DNA from: Pelobacter sp. UBA6093
GTDB lineage: Bacteria > Desulfobacterota > Desulfuromonadia > Desulfuromonadales > Syntrophotaleaceae
Length of the DNA stretch: 33,453 nt
Direction of reading: 5' to 3'
Assembly (NCBI GenBank): GCA_002435955.1
Contig: DIWZ01000043.1
Coordinates: forward strand, 20,794-54,246
The notes under the pieces are model-generated. The model saw only the letters and a list, made by a program, of their open reading frames with translations, was not told where the DNA came from and made no database searches. Shown piece by piece: positions 1 through 7,661 of this stretch. The stretch's first letter is position 1. Each line of letters opens with the position of its first letter. The position numbers and the translations under genes are program-made.

Positions 1-446
1 ACCTTGATGTCGTTGGCACCGGCGCTGGAGAGGACACCGTTGACATAGGGTTTACCCTGGACCCGATAACCTTCGGCGTTGGTCAGGTAGCCGTCGCCAT
101 CGAAACTGAAGGATCCGGCTCGGGTGTAATAGAGACTTTCACTGCCTTCTTTGCGCACCACAAACAGCCCTTCGCCTTCGATGGCGAGGTCGGTCTGGGA
201 ATCGGTGGTTTCAAAGGTGCCCTGGGCAAAAATGTTGTCGACGGTCGACAGGCCGGTGCCGCGTCCGACCTGGGAAGCGCCGCCGGAACCGTTGACGGAA
301 CTGGCCAGCAGGTCGGAAAACACGGTGCGGCTGGACTTGAACCCGACCGTATTGGTGTTGGCAATATTATTACCGATGACGGACATGGCCGTACCGTTGG
401 TGTTCATGCCGCTGATGCCGCTGTAAAGTGCGCTTGAAAGGGCCAT
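1..446 (-). CDS. flgE: Flagellar hook protein FlgE (N-terminal part, cut by the window edge)
   Basis: Reading the minus strand from the ATG at 446 gives an open frame of 148 codons that leaves the window at base 1. It begins MALSSALYSGISGM and contains the flagellar rod/hook N-terminal signature IGNNIANTNTVGFK near residues 24-37. This is followed by the GRG-T-LSTVDNIFAQGTFE and DLAIEGEGLFVV segments seen in FlgE/FlgF/FlgG proteins. The start is set by a good Shine-Dalgarno (AAGGAG) about 8 bases upstream. FlgE polymerises outside the cell into the hook. Its position directly after flgD (hook cap) and fliK (hook-length control) favours FlgE over the distal-rod proteins FlgF/FlgG. The C-terminal half is not visible, so length and hook-specific domains cannot be checked. 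Confidence 0.9.
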   Translation of the reverse strand, partial: MALSSALYSGISGMNTNGTAMSVIGNNIANTNTVGFKSSRTVFSDLLASSVNGSGGASQVGRGTGLSTVDNIFAQGTFETTDSQTDLAIEGEGLFVVRKEGSESLYYTRAGSFSFDGDGYLTNAEGYRVQGKPYVNGVLSSAGANDIK

Positions 447-518
447 CTGTGTTCTCCTTGTAGGGGACCGCGTCTGTCGGTCGGCGATCCGCGAACCTCC
501 TCGAGAGGACCGGTTCGG

Positions 519-896
519 TTAGGCGATAATTGCGCTGTCGATATGGGTGAAAACGTTGTCTTTAAGCTGGGCTTGATCCATGACCGTGACTACCTGGCGG
601 TTTTTGACGCTGACCACCAGTGCGGTGTTGTCCATCAGCACCAGGGAGTCGCGTCCGCCCTTGGCCTGCACCTGATCGACGGCGCCGCTGAGTCTTTGCA
701 GGTCGCTGTCGGAAAAGCGGATGCCGCGGCTGGCCATGCGGTCCTGGGCGTGGCGGGAGAACCCCACCGTGTTGTCCATCTGCCGTGCCAGGGCTTGATC
801 AAAGGTGCCCGCCGGTGTTTGCCTGGTTGCGCGGGAGGCCTTGTTCAGGGCCTGGGGCAACAACGGTTGCGGAATGATGGTAAGGCGCTCGCTCAT
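519..896 (-). CDS. Flagellar operon protein, TIGR02530 type
   Basis: A 125-residue soluble protein between flgD and flgE. The core, FSRHAQDRMASRGIRFSDSDLQRL followed by a hydrophobic LVLMDNTALVVSVKNRQVVTVMD strand pair, matches the small 'flagellar operon protein' family found between flgD and flgE in Firmicutes and deltaproteobacteria. Its exact role is not established; a role in hook assembly is inferred from position only. There is no signal peptide or membrane segment, and the C-terminus DNVFTHIDSAIIA is family-like. I start at the ATG at 896. A longer reading from a GTG at 914 would overlap the end of flgD and has no better ribosome site. Confidence 0.8.
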   Translation of the reverse strand: MSERLTIIPQPLLPQALNKASRATRQTPAGTFDQALARQMDNTVGFSRHAQDRMASRGIRFSDSDLQRLSGAVDQVQAKGGRDSLVLMDNTALVVSVKNRQVVTVMDQAQLKDNVFTHIDSAIIA

Positions 897-900
897 AGCC

Positions 901-1560
901 CTAATTCCTGACACTGGTTACTTTGCCGAGGCTGTACTCCCCCGCACCGGTTACCAGGGTACTGCTGCCGCCGTTGAGATCGACCCCGGTGACAGTGGCT
1001 TTGATCAGCGGACTTCCGCTGTCGGTGGACTCGCCGTCCCGTCTGGTCAGAACCTTCAGTTGATACTCGCCGGCAGGCAGCGCCGCTCCGGAAGCCCCGG
1101 TACCGTTCCAGTTGATAAAATGTTCACCGGCGGATAATGCCGAGCCGTCCAGGGTGGCGACGGTATTTCCGTCAGCGTTCTGAATGACGAGTTGGGCCTG
1201 GTCAACGCTGTTCGACAAGGTATAGCCCAAGGTTACCGAGCCATTGCCCAAGGTAACGCTGTCGGACTGCACCACCACGTTTTGTCCCATCAGTCCCAGT
1301 GCGGTCATTTGCACCACGTTGCCGTTGGTTGTTTCCAGCTGCCCGAGCTGGTCGTTAACCGTGAACAGCTGCTCAAGGGAACTGTATTGGGCCAGTTGCG
1401 ACGTGAATTCCGTGGGATCCTGGGGATTGAGGGGATCCTGGTTTTGCAGTTGGGTAACGAGCAGCAGCAGAAAATCATCCTTGCCCAGGTTACTCGACCC
1501 GGTGAGACTGCCCGTGACGCTGCTGCCGGCAGTGTTATTGACGCCTGTTACGGTTGTCAT
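901..1560 (-). CDS. flgD: Flagellar hook capping/assembly scaffold protein FlgD
   Basis: A 219-residue protein with the FlgD N-terminal signature at residues 29-66: KDDFLLLLVTQLQNQDPLNPQ, then EFTSQLAQYSSLEQL. A C-terminal FlgD Ig-like/tudor region follows, including FINWNGTGASGAALPAGEYQLKV near residues 147-169. FlgD forms the temporary cap on which FlgE subunits are added during hook growth and is exported by the flagellar type III apparatus. The length is normal for the family. It follows fliK by 17 bases and its ribosome site (AAGGAG) overlaps the fliK stop, so the two are probably co-translated. It is followed at once by the TIGR02530 protein and flgE. Confidence 0.93.
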   Translation of the reverse strand: MTTVTGVNNTAGSSVTGSLTGSSNLGKDDFLLLLVTQLQNQDPLNPQDPTEFTSQLAQYSSLEQLFTVNDQLGQLETTNGNVVQMTALGLMGQNVVVQSDSVTLGNGSVTLGYTLSNSVDQAQLVIQNADGNTVATLDGSALSAGEHFINWNGTGASGAALPAGEYQLKVLTRRDGESTDSGSPLIKATVTGVDLNGGSSTLVTGAGEYSLGKVTSVRN

Positions 1561-1577
1561 GGTTTTGACCTGTCTCC

Positions 1578-3593
1578 TTAAATCCTCAAACTGAGGCCTC
1601 TGGCGGAAGATGACATGTGAGCCTGGACTGGCAGCTGCTGTTCATCGGACTGCAGGGAAGAACGGCTCGTGTGCTGCCAGGGATGACGCTGCGCCTGATG
1701 CTGTTGCTGACGTTCGAAAAAACCTTGCGCGTGGTTGCGCTGCGGGTCGACACTGACCTGAATGATTTCCAGGCGCAGCCCCTGCTGTTGCAAGGCTTCC
1801 TGCAGGCGCGGCAGATGTTTTTCCAGGATGTCGCGCACTTCGCTGTTTTGAGCCTGGAGATGTAGTTGCATTCGGTCCTTTTCCTGTACCAGATTGAGTT
1901 TCACCTGGCCAAGATCTTCCGGGTGCAATTCCACCGTGAGCTCTCGTTTTCCTTCCAGTTCATGCAGAGAAGATCGCTGAATGACCTGCTCCATGACCTC
2001 CTGCTCCGGTATGGGAAACCCGGTACTCTGTTGCAGGGTCGCGCCATGAGCAGCCTGGGCCTGTGCCGGCGGAAATGCCGGTGTTACTACGGATGCCGCC
2101 AGTGCGGGCTGGCCATGGTCTGCGGGCAATCCGGCGGCGGTTTCGTTGCTGCCGCCAAGAATGCCGTCGATTGCCGGGGCCCCCGGTTGCGACGTGGGAA
2201 CGGCCGGTTGCGGTGAGCTTGTTTCTGCGCCGGTAAATAGTGCAATGTCCGGGGCCGGGGGGGTAACCTTTTCGGTCTGGATAACGGCCGCCTGGATGGT
2301 GCCGGTCCCTTTTGCAAGTGCCGAGTAGGGCGCATTTTCTCCCGTCGGCAACGAGTTTGCCAGGGTGCCGGTGCGGTCGGCCGGATTCAGTCCGGTGATG
2401 GTATGCAGTCCCAAACCGGTGCCTTCGAGCCCCGCTGCTCTAGTCGCCGAGGGCTCGGCTGCGAGAGGGACGGATATCGATGCATCGCTTCGACCCAGCA
2501 GTTGCGTGAAACGACTGTCACCGAGGGATTCCGATTTTATCTTGCGCGGCGTGGTTCCGGATGCCGGCAATGCGGAAGGGACAACAACTGCCTGAGCACT
2601 TTGCGCCTGGGCAATCGGTTGCGTTGCCCGACTGATTTGTTCTTCCATAGGAGCAACGATCTCCGGCATGGTTGCCGAAGTTTGTTCATTTCGACTACCG
2701 ATACCCGTTGTCGTTTGCACTGTCGGCTCGGTGGTGCGTTGCATCGCTGCAGTGAGGTTTTTCCCGGATGAAACGGGGAGGGCCGTCTGCTCGGTTGAAG
2801 GCAATGGGAGTTCGGCCTGCCGGTCTGTGTGAGCCGCAACCGTTTTTAGCGCATCGCTCGATGGCGATTCCATGGATCCCTGGGGGAAAGAGTTTTTCGT
2901 GAGGTCGGGCACCGTTTGGCTTGACTGAAGCGTCTCGTTGACCGGTTGGATTTCAACAACCTCCACGGACGGTTCTTGCCCGGCTCGACCAGCCGCGGTT
3001 TGAACGCCCGGGGTTTTCGCAGCCGGCTGTTGATCTGAGGGACTGGCCACGGTTTTTGTGCGAGGGGTTTCCTCGACCGGTCGTTGATCGACGGGACGGG
3101 TCGTGGTTTGCACGTGCGGGGTTTGCCCGGCGGGCTGCTGATTCGCGCCGTTGGCCGGCGAGGTTTCGAGAGATGTACCCATGTTCAATGGATCATTGAC
3201 CATCGGTAGGGCCGTTTGCTCGTCGACGTTTTCTTCCTCCGGTGCCACTGTTTGCCCGGAACCTTGGGCTTTTTCCAGCACCTGCGCCTGAAATGGGACT
3301 TCAGGCATAAGCCCTTGAGCCGCCATCAGGGTGGCTTGTTCTTCCTGCCGGAGAATATCTTGCGCTGCCGTATCCGCTTGTTGCTCGGTTGCAGGGTAGA
3401 TATCCGTGGCGTTGGGCTTGCCAGTTTTCTCCTCGATTTGTTCCGCCAAATCGGTGGACCCCGACGTATCGGTTTTCCCGGATTCACGGCTCAGGACACT
3501 CTGGAAAACGCCTTCGGAGGTTGGCACTGAAGCTTTGCCCGAACGAGCAGCGGCAGATGGGGCGTTGGGCAGTATTGCGGATAGCATATGCAT
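1578..3593 (-). CDS. fliK: Flagellar hook-length control protein FliK
   Basis: A 671-residue protein with a long low-complexity Pro/Thr/Gln/Ala-rich N-terminal and middle part. It ends in a conserved C-terminal domain (about residues 540-625) with LTVELHPEDLGQVKLNL, an acidic helix EVRDILEKHLPRLQEALQQQG and LRLEIIQVSVD, which is the Flg_hook/FliK_C signature. FliK is a secreted ruler that measures the hook and switches export specificity through FlhB. The start has a very strong Shine-Dalgarno (AGGAGGTG). At 671 residues it is longer than the about 405-residue enterobacterial protein; part of the extra length is a tandem 18-residue repeat (separate entry). It sits between the MotE-like gene and flgD. 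Confidence 0.92.
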   Translation of the reverse strand: MHMLSAILPNAPSAAARSGKASVPTSEGVFQSVLSRESGKTDTSGSTDLAEQIEEKTGKPNATDIYPATEQQADTAAQDILRQEEQATLMAAQGLMPEVPFQAQVLEKAQGSGQTVAPEEENVDEQTALPMVNDPLNMGTSLETSPANGANQQPAGQTPHVQTTTRPVDQRPVEETPRTKTVASPSDQQPAAKTPGVQTAAGRAGQEPSVEVVEIQPVNETLQSSQTVPDLTKNSFPQGSMESPSSDALKTVAAHTDRQAELPLPSTEQTALPVSSGKNLTAAMQRTTEPTVQTTTGIGSRNEQTSATMPEIVAPMEEQISRATQPIAQAQSAQAVVVPSALPASGTTPRKIKSESLGDSRFTQLLGRSDASISVPLAAEPSATRAAGLEGTGLGLHTITGLNPADRTGTLANSLPTGENAPYSALAKGTGTIQAAVIQTEKVTPPAPDIALFTGAETSSPQPAVPTSQPGAPAIDGILGGSNETAAGLPADHGQPALAASVVTPAFPPAQAQAAHGATLQQSTGFPIPEQEVMEQVIQRSSLHELEGKRELTVELHPEDLGQVKLNLVQEKDRMQLHLQAQNSEVRDILEKHLPRLQEALQQQGLRLEIIQVSVDPQRNHAQGFFERQQQHQAQRHPWQHTSRSSLQSDEQQLPVQAHMSSSARGLSLRI
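2925..3140 (-). repeat. Four degenerate 18-residue tandem repeats inside FliK
   Basis: FliK residues 152-223 can be laid out as four consecutive 18-residue units, starting QQPAGQTPHV, QRPVEETPRT, QQPAAKTPGV and QEPSVEVVEI. The shared pattern is Q-x-P-[AV]-x-x-T-P-x-[VT]-x-T, so the DNA period is 54 bases. The first three units match best and the fourth is worn. The repeats lie in the unstructured ruler part, where changing the unit number would alter the measured length without disturbing the C-terminal domain. Confidence 0.7.
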
Positions 3594-3668
3594 GGGTTTT
3601 CACCTCCTTTCCGTGGGGATGGTGGTGGAAACCCGGGCATGCCGCCCGTCTTCAGGGAAGGGGGCGGT

Positions 3669-4190
3669 TCAGTCCCGCGCCAGGGCGGGAAAGGAAGTGC
3701 TCAGCTTGGCGGCGGTTTTCGTGTCCAGATTATCCAGGACGCGGCCGGCGGCTTTGACCTTCATGTTCTGCAGGATTTCCACCGAGAGCTCAAGGTCCAG
3801 ATCCGCGATAACGGCAGCCGCGTTAGCCGGCTCCATCTTTTCGTAAATCTTACTCAAGGTCGTAACTTTTACCGTCTCTTGTTCGCTTTTACGTTCCAGC
3901 TGACGGGAGACCTCGGCGCGAACCTTGTTAAGCTCGGATAACTTCTTATCGACCTCGGCCTTGAGTGTCTTTAGTTCCATTTCCTGTTTTTCCAAAGCTT
4001 TATCTCTTAACGTGATTTTTTTGAGTTCAGTTTGAATCGCTGCCTGGATGCGCCGTTCGGTGACGGAGGTTGCAGAGGTTGCGACATCGGGGGCAAAACG
4101 GTCCTCGGCACGCAAGGTCATGGACCAACAGGCGAGGACCATGCCGGCAGTCAACAGTTTGGCAGGCAGGCTAATGGGTTTCATCGGCAT
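3669..4190 (-). CDS. MotE-like periplasmic flagellar protein with MgtE N-terminal-like domain
   Basis: A 173-residue protein with a clear Sec signal (MPMKPISLPAKLLTAGMVLA, cleavage likely after LRA near residue 28). A charged, probably coiled-coil stretch follows (about 45-115), then a C-terminal helical domain, LSKIYEKMEPANAAAVIADLDLELSVEILQNM (about 119-150), which resembles the MgtE N-terminal/FliG-middle fold. Proteins of this layout next to fliJ are called MotE; the Caulobacter MotE is a periplasmic chaperone for a flagellar motor protein, a role I transfer by analogy only. The start overlaps the fliJ stop by 10 bases, so the pair is translationally coupled. It could equally be annotated simply as a 'flagellar protein with MgtE_N domain'. 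Confidence 0.7.
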   Translation of the reverse strand: MPMKPISLPAKLLTAGMVLACWSMTLRAEDRFAPDVATSATSVTERRIQAAIQTELKKITLRDKALEKQEMELKTLKAEVDKKLSELNKVRAEVSRQLERKSEQETVKVTTLSKIYEKMEPANAAAVIADLDLELSVEILQNMKVKAAGRVLDNLDTKTAAKLSTSFPALARD

Positions 4191-4621
4191 TGTTTCCCGA
4201 GCAACAGGGCAATTTCGTCCAGGTCGTTCATTTCCTGCCTGAGCATGTCCTGCCTGTACTCGTCCTCTCTTTTGGTCTTGAGTTTTTCCATCAAGGTTCT
4301 GTCCTTGCTGGATTCGGTCAAGTGAGCGCGTTGCTGCTCGGTCCTGGTATGCAGGCTGGCTGCCTCGGCACGCAGTTGTTTGAGCTTTTCGGCCTGTCGT
4401 TTGAGGCTGCGCTCATAGATGAGCAATTCCTGCAGAACCATGCCTTTGCTCTTTTTTTGCTCGAACTCCTGTTCCAGGTCGCGGCAGATTTGCCGGTGCT
4501 TTTCGATAGCTTGTTCCATGGCGGCTTCATTCGACATGGCCTCCGCCAAAGCCTGGCGGGCCAGATTTTCGAGCAGGGTTCGATGCTTGAGCAGCGGTTG
4601 CAGTTTGAATTTAAAGGCCAT
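4181..4621 (-). CDS. fliJ: Flagellar export apparatus protein FliJ
   Basis: A 146-residue, almost entirely alpha-helical, highly charged protein (MAFKFKLQPLLKHRTLLENLARQALAEA at the start). It is predicted to form one long antiparallel coiled coil, as in FliJ. FliJ is the central stalk that couples the FliI ATPase ring to the export gate and escorts chaperones. The length matches the family (about 145-150). The AGGAGG ribosome site lies over the fliI stop codon, leaving an 8-base gap, so translation probably runs through. Sequence conservation in FliJ is low, and identification rests on length, coiled-coil composition and position after fliI. Confidence 0.88.
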   Translation of the reverse strand: MAFKFKLQPLLKHRTLLENLARQALAEAMSNEAAMEQAIEKHRQICRDLEQEFEQKKSKGMVLQELLIYERSLKRQAEKLKQLRAEAASLHTRTEQQRAHLTESSKDRTLMEKLKTKREDEYRQDMLRQEMNDLDEIALLLGKQCR

Positions 4622-4629
4622 GACGCCTC

Positions 4630-5931
4630 CTATAGCTTGAGCTCTTTGAGCTGGGCAATGGCGGCCGGAAGATCCACGGCTTCATGCACCCGCTGACGCA
4701 GGAAGCGGGTCACCGCATCGATATGCCCCAGGGCGAAGTCAATTTTCTGGTTGCTGCCTTTTTTATAGGCCCCGATGTTGATAAGGTCTTCCGCTTCCTG
4801 ATAGGTGGCGAGTACTTCCCGCAGGCGACCGCTGAGTTCCTGGTGCTCCGCATCGACCACGGCATTCATGGTACGGCTGGACGAATGCAGAATATCGATG
4901 CAGGGATAATGATTTTTAGCGGCCAGCCGGCGGGACAGCACGATGTGTCCGTCCAGGATCGAGCGCACCGCATCGGCGATCGGTTCGTTCATGTCGTCCC
5001 CTTCCACCAGCACGGTGTACAGGCCGGTGATGCTGCCGCTGTCGCGGAAGCTGCCGGCGCGTTCCAGCAGTTTGGGCAGGGTGGCGAATACCGAAGGGGT
5101 GTAGCCTTTGGTGGTGGGCGGTTCGCCGACGGCCAGCCCGACTTCGCGCATGCCCATGGCGAAACGGGTCACGGAATCCATCATCAGCAGAACGTTGCTG
5201 CCCTGCGAGCAAAAATACTCGGCAATGGTGGTGGCGACAAAGGCACCGCGCATGCGCAGCAGGGGGGACTGGTCGGAGGTAGCCACCACCACCACGCTAC
5301 GGGACAAACCCTCGGGGCCCAGGTCACGTTCGATGAATTCGCGCACCTCGCGGCCACGCTCCCCGATCAGGGCGATGACGTTGACATCGGCCTGGGTGTT
5401 CTGGGCAATCATCCCCAGCAGGGTGCTTTTACCGACGCCGGAGCCGGCCATGATGCCCATGCGCTGCCCCTGTCCGCAGGTCAGCAGCCCGTTGATGGCG
5501 CGAACCCCCAGATCCAGGGGCCGATCGATGGTGTCGCGTTCCATGGGACCGGCCGGCAGGGCGTACAGCGGCATGTCGCGGTCACGGCCGATGGCGGGGC
5601 CGTTATCGATAGGCTGGCCCATGGCATCGATGACCCGGCCCAGGAGTTCGCGGCCGACGGGCATGGTGGCGCTGTGGGAAACCACCCGGATGCGACTGCC
5701 GGGGCCCAGCCCGCGCAATTCGCCCAGGGGCATCAGCAAGGCACGGGAATGCCGGAATCCGACCACCTCGGCCGGAACCGGGGTGCCGCCGTCACGCGGG
5801 ATCAATTCGCACAGGGTGCCGACGGTGGCAGCCGGACAATAGCCTTCCACCACCAGACCCACTATCTGGGTGATTTTGCCGCTGACCTGGATCGGCGCAA
5901 GGGAGTCGAGGCATTCCAGCAGGCGGTTCAT
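4630..5931 (-). CDS. fliI: Flagellum-specific ATPase FliI
   Basis: A 433-residue F1-beta-like ATPase of normal length for the family. The Walker A motif GSGVGKST lies at residues 163-170, and further signatures are ALIGERGREVREFIE, the Walker B region NVLLMMDSVTRFAM and GEPPTTKGYTPSVFATLPKLLERAG. It powers or regulates unfolding and delivery of export substrates at the cytoplasmic face of the flagellar type III gate, with FliH as regulator and FliJ as stalk. The PPTTKGY-type segment and its neighbours mark it as FliI rather than an F-ATPase subunit or a virulence homologue. The ATG overlaps the fliH stop as TGATG, implying coupled translation. Confidence 0.97.
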   Translation of the reverse strand: MNRLLECLDSLAPIQVSGKITQIVGLVVEGYCPAATVGTLCELIPRDGGTPVPAEVVGFRHSRALLMPLGELRGLGPGSRIRVVSHSATMPVGRELLGRVIDAMGQPIDNGPAIGRDRDMPLYALPAGPMERDTIDRPLDLGVRAINGLLTCGQGQRMGIMAGSGVGKSTLLGMIAQNTQADVNVIALIGERGREVREFIERDLGPEGLSRSVVVVATSDQSPLLRMRGAFVATTIAEYFCSQGSNVLLMMDSVTRFAMGMREVGLAVGEPPTTKGYTPSVFATLPKLLERAGSFRDSGSITGLYTVLVEGDDMNEPIADAVRSILDGHIVLSRRLAAKNHYPCIDILHSSSRTMNAVVDAEHQELSGRLREVLATYQEAEDLINIGAYKKGSNQKIDFALGHIDAVTRFLRQRVHEAVDLPAAIAQLKELKL

Positions 5932-6638
5932 CAGGGCTGCTCCAGGGTTGCCAGCAGGCTGCGGTGAATCTGGTCGAGTTGCCCTTCAATGGTGGCATCG
6001 ACATCGCCGATTTCCGATTCGAGCAGGCAACCGCCTCTGGCGATATTGGGATCCTGCTGGAACGACAGGTTCTTGAGGCCGTTGATGCTGGCCAGAAACA
6101 GCGGCTTATGGTCGGTGACGATCTCCAGGTCGGCGGGATTGACACGTACGTGATAATAATCGGACCGTACCGCCATGCTCAATGCGCGCCCGATGGTATC
6201 GATGACCACTTGCGGGTTGACGCTGGTTTCGGCATGCAGAATCTGGCGCACGATGGACATGACCAGCCGCAACATGTCGTTGCTGCTGTTCTGCAGCAGC
6301 GATCCCCGCAGGCGGCTGACCTCTTCCAGGGCCTGCGCCAACATGTCGCTGGCGTGACCAAGTTGTTCACGAGCTTCCTGCAGGGCGTCTTCACGGCCCT
6401 GTCGAAAGGCCGCTTCCAGTTCTCGCTGGTGATCGATCGCGGAAGGTGCCTGCGGCGACGGCGCGGCTTCGTCTTGCGTCGTTTGCTGGTTGCGTAGCTC
6501 CTCCCGCTCCGGCGGATCCGGTTGCCGATGATCCAGTGGGGTGAAATGCTCCGTCGGCATATCCTCACCCAGTTCCCGGAACTGTAATGGCTTCAGATCC
6601 TGCGGATCAAGGGCGTGTATCACTTTAGACAAGTGCAT
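5931..6638 (-). CDS. fliH: Flagellar assembly protein FliH
   Basis: A 235-residue protein with a disordered, charged N-terminal 70 residues and a helical middle (AFRQGREDALQEAREQLGHASDMLAQALEEVSRL). The C-terminal domain (about 120-235) contains VMSIVRQILHAETSVNPQVV and VRVNPADLEIV, typical of FliH/YscL. It binds FliI and links it to the C-ring. I start at the ATG at 6638, which has GAGGTGG six bases upstream. The frame is open further upstream to 6704, but that extension lies wholly within fliG and is unlikely to be translated. The fliG and fliH coding regions overlap by 14 bases. Confidence 0.9.
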   Translation of the reverse strand: MHLSKVIHALDPQDLKPLQFRELGEDMPTEHFTPLDHRQPDPPEREELRNQQTTQDEAAPSPQAPSAIDHQRELEAAFRQGREDALQEAREQLGHASDMLAQALEEVSRLRGSLLQNSSNDMLRLVMSIVRQILHAETSVNPQVVIDTIGRALSMAVRSDYYHVRVNPADLEIVTDHKPLFLASINGLKNLSFQQDPNIARGGCLLESEIGDVDATIEGQLDQIHRSLLATLEQP

Positions 6639-7647
6639 CCTGGCCACCTCTGCCGGGGAGGATGATTTTACCATCCTCTTCGAGCCGCAACGCAATTTTG
6701 ACAATCTCCTGCTGGATGGCTTCGACTTCGGACAACTTGACCGGCCCCATGGCTTCCAGGTCGTCCTGGATCATTTCCGCGGCGCGTTCGGAGATGTTGT
6801 CGAAAACCTTATTTTTGAGCTCCTCCGAAGCCGATTTGAGCGACATGGTCAATTGGTTGTTGTTGACCTCGCGCAGCAGCAGCTGCATGGTACGACCATC
6901 CATTTTCCCTAGGTCCTCGAAAGTGAACATCTGTTTGCGGATATTTTCCGCCAGCGCACGGTCGGTTTTCTCGATATTCAGCAGAATGTTGCGGTCGGCG
7001 CCGCTGCGGAGGTGATTTATGATATCAACCGCTTTGCCGATGCCGCCGATCTGGTGCTGCTCCTTGTGGGCCACTACCCGGATTTCCTGCTGCAGGGCGG
7101 TTTCAATCTGGATGAGAACCTCAGGGGAGACCTTGTCGATCTTCGCGACGCGAAACATGATATCCGACTGTACGTCCTCGGGCAGGTAATTGAGGATCTT
7201 GGCGGCGTGATCGACGCGTTGGGTCGACAGGATAACGGCAATGGTCTGGGGCATTTCGGAACCCAATAGGCTGGCTACCATGCGGGGGTCCATCATGGCG
7301 ATGGTTTCCAAGGCCCTGGCTCCCGATTCGAGTTGATTCATGCCAATCGATACCTGCGCCATGAGTTTTTTGGCACGTTCCTCGTTGCCACTGCCGGTGA
7401 TGGCTTTTTTGACAAATTCGTTGCTGCGAACAAAAAAACCGGTGTTGTTCTTTTGCGCCAGGGCAAATTCTTCGAGAATCTGCTCGGAGACCTTGGTCGG
7501 AATATGATCGATAGCCAGCATGCAGCGGCTGATTTCCCGTACTTCGGCATCGCCAAGAGCCTCAAACACCTGCACGGTGGCTTGTTCCCCAAGGGTAAGC
7601 AACAGGACCGCTGCTTTTTCCGGACCGGTCAGTTTTTTAATATCCAT
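6625..7647 (-). CDS. fliG: Flagellar motor switch protein FliG
   Basis: A 340-residue protein of the usual FliG length. The N-terminal domain (KKLTGPEKAAVLLLTLGEQ), middle domain (MVASLLGSEMPQTIAVIL, residues 123-140) and C-terminal torque-generating domain (IRKQMFTFEDLGKMDGRTMQLLLREV) are in order. FliG sits on the FliF MS ring and meets the stator. The family's EHPQ motif reads EMPQ here (residues 131-134). I start at the ATG at 7647; the frame extends to a TTG at 7665 that overlaps the fliF stop, but the N-terminus MDIKKLTGPEKAA is a better family match. Confidence 0.96.
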   Translation of the reverse strand: MDIKKLTGPEKAAVLLLTLGEQATVQVFEALGDAEVREISRCMLAIDHIPTKVSEQILEEFALAQKNNTGFFVRSNEFVKKAITGSGNEERAKKLMAQVSIGMNQLESGARALETIAMMDPRMVASLLGSEMPQTIAVILSTQRVDHAAKILNYLPEDVQSDIMFRVAKIDKVSPEVLIQIETALQQEIRVVAHKEQHQIGGIGKAVDIINHLRSGADRNILLNIEKTDRALAENIRKQMFTFEDLGKMDGRTMQLLLREVNNNQLTMSLKSASEELKNKVFDNISERAAEMIQDDLEAMGPVKLSEVEAIQQEIVKIALRLEEDGKIILPGRGGQDALV

Positions 7648-7661
7648 GCTACGTCTTTTCC

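Noticed and set aside
4684..5967. Long plus-strand open frame (427 residues) opposite fliI
   Set aside because: It mirrors the fliI coding frame in GC-rich DNA, is His/Gly/Gln-rich, has no ribosome site and no family motifs; fliI is certain.
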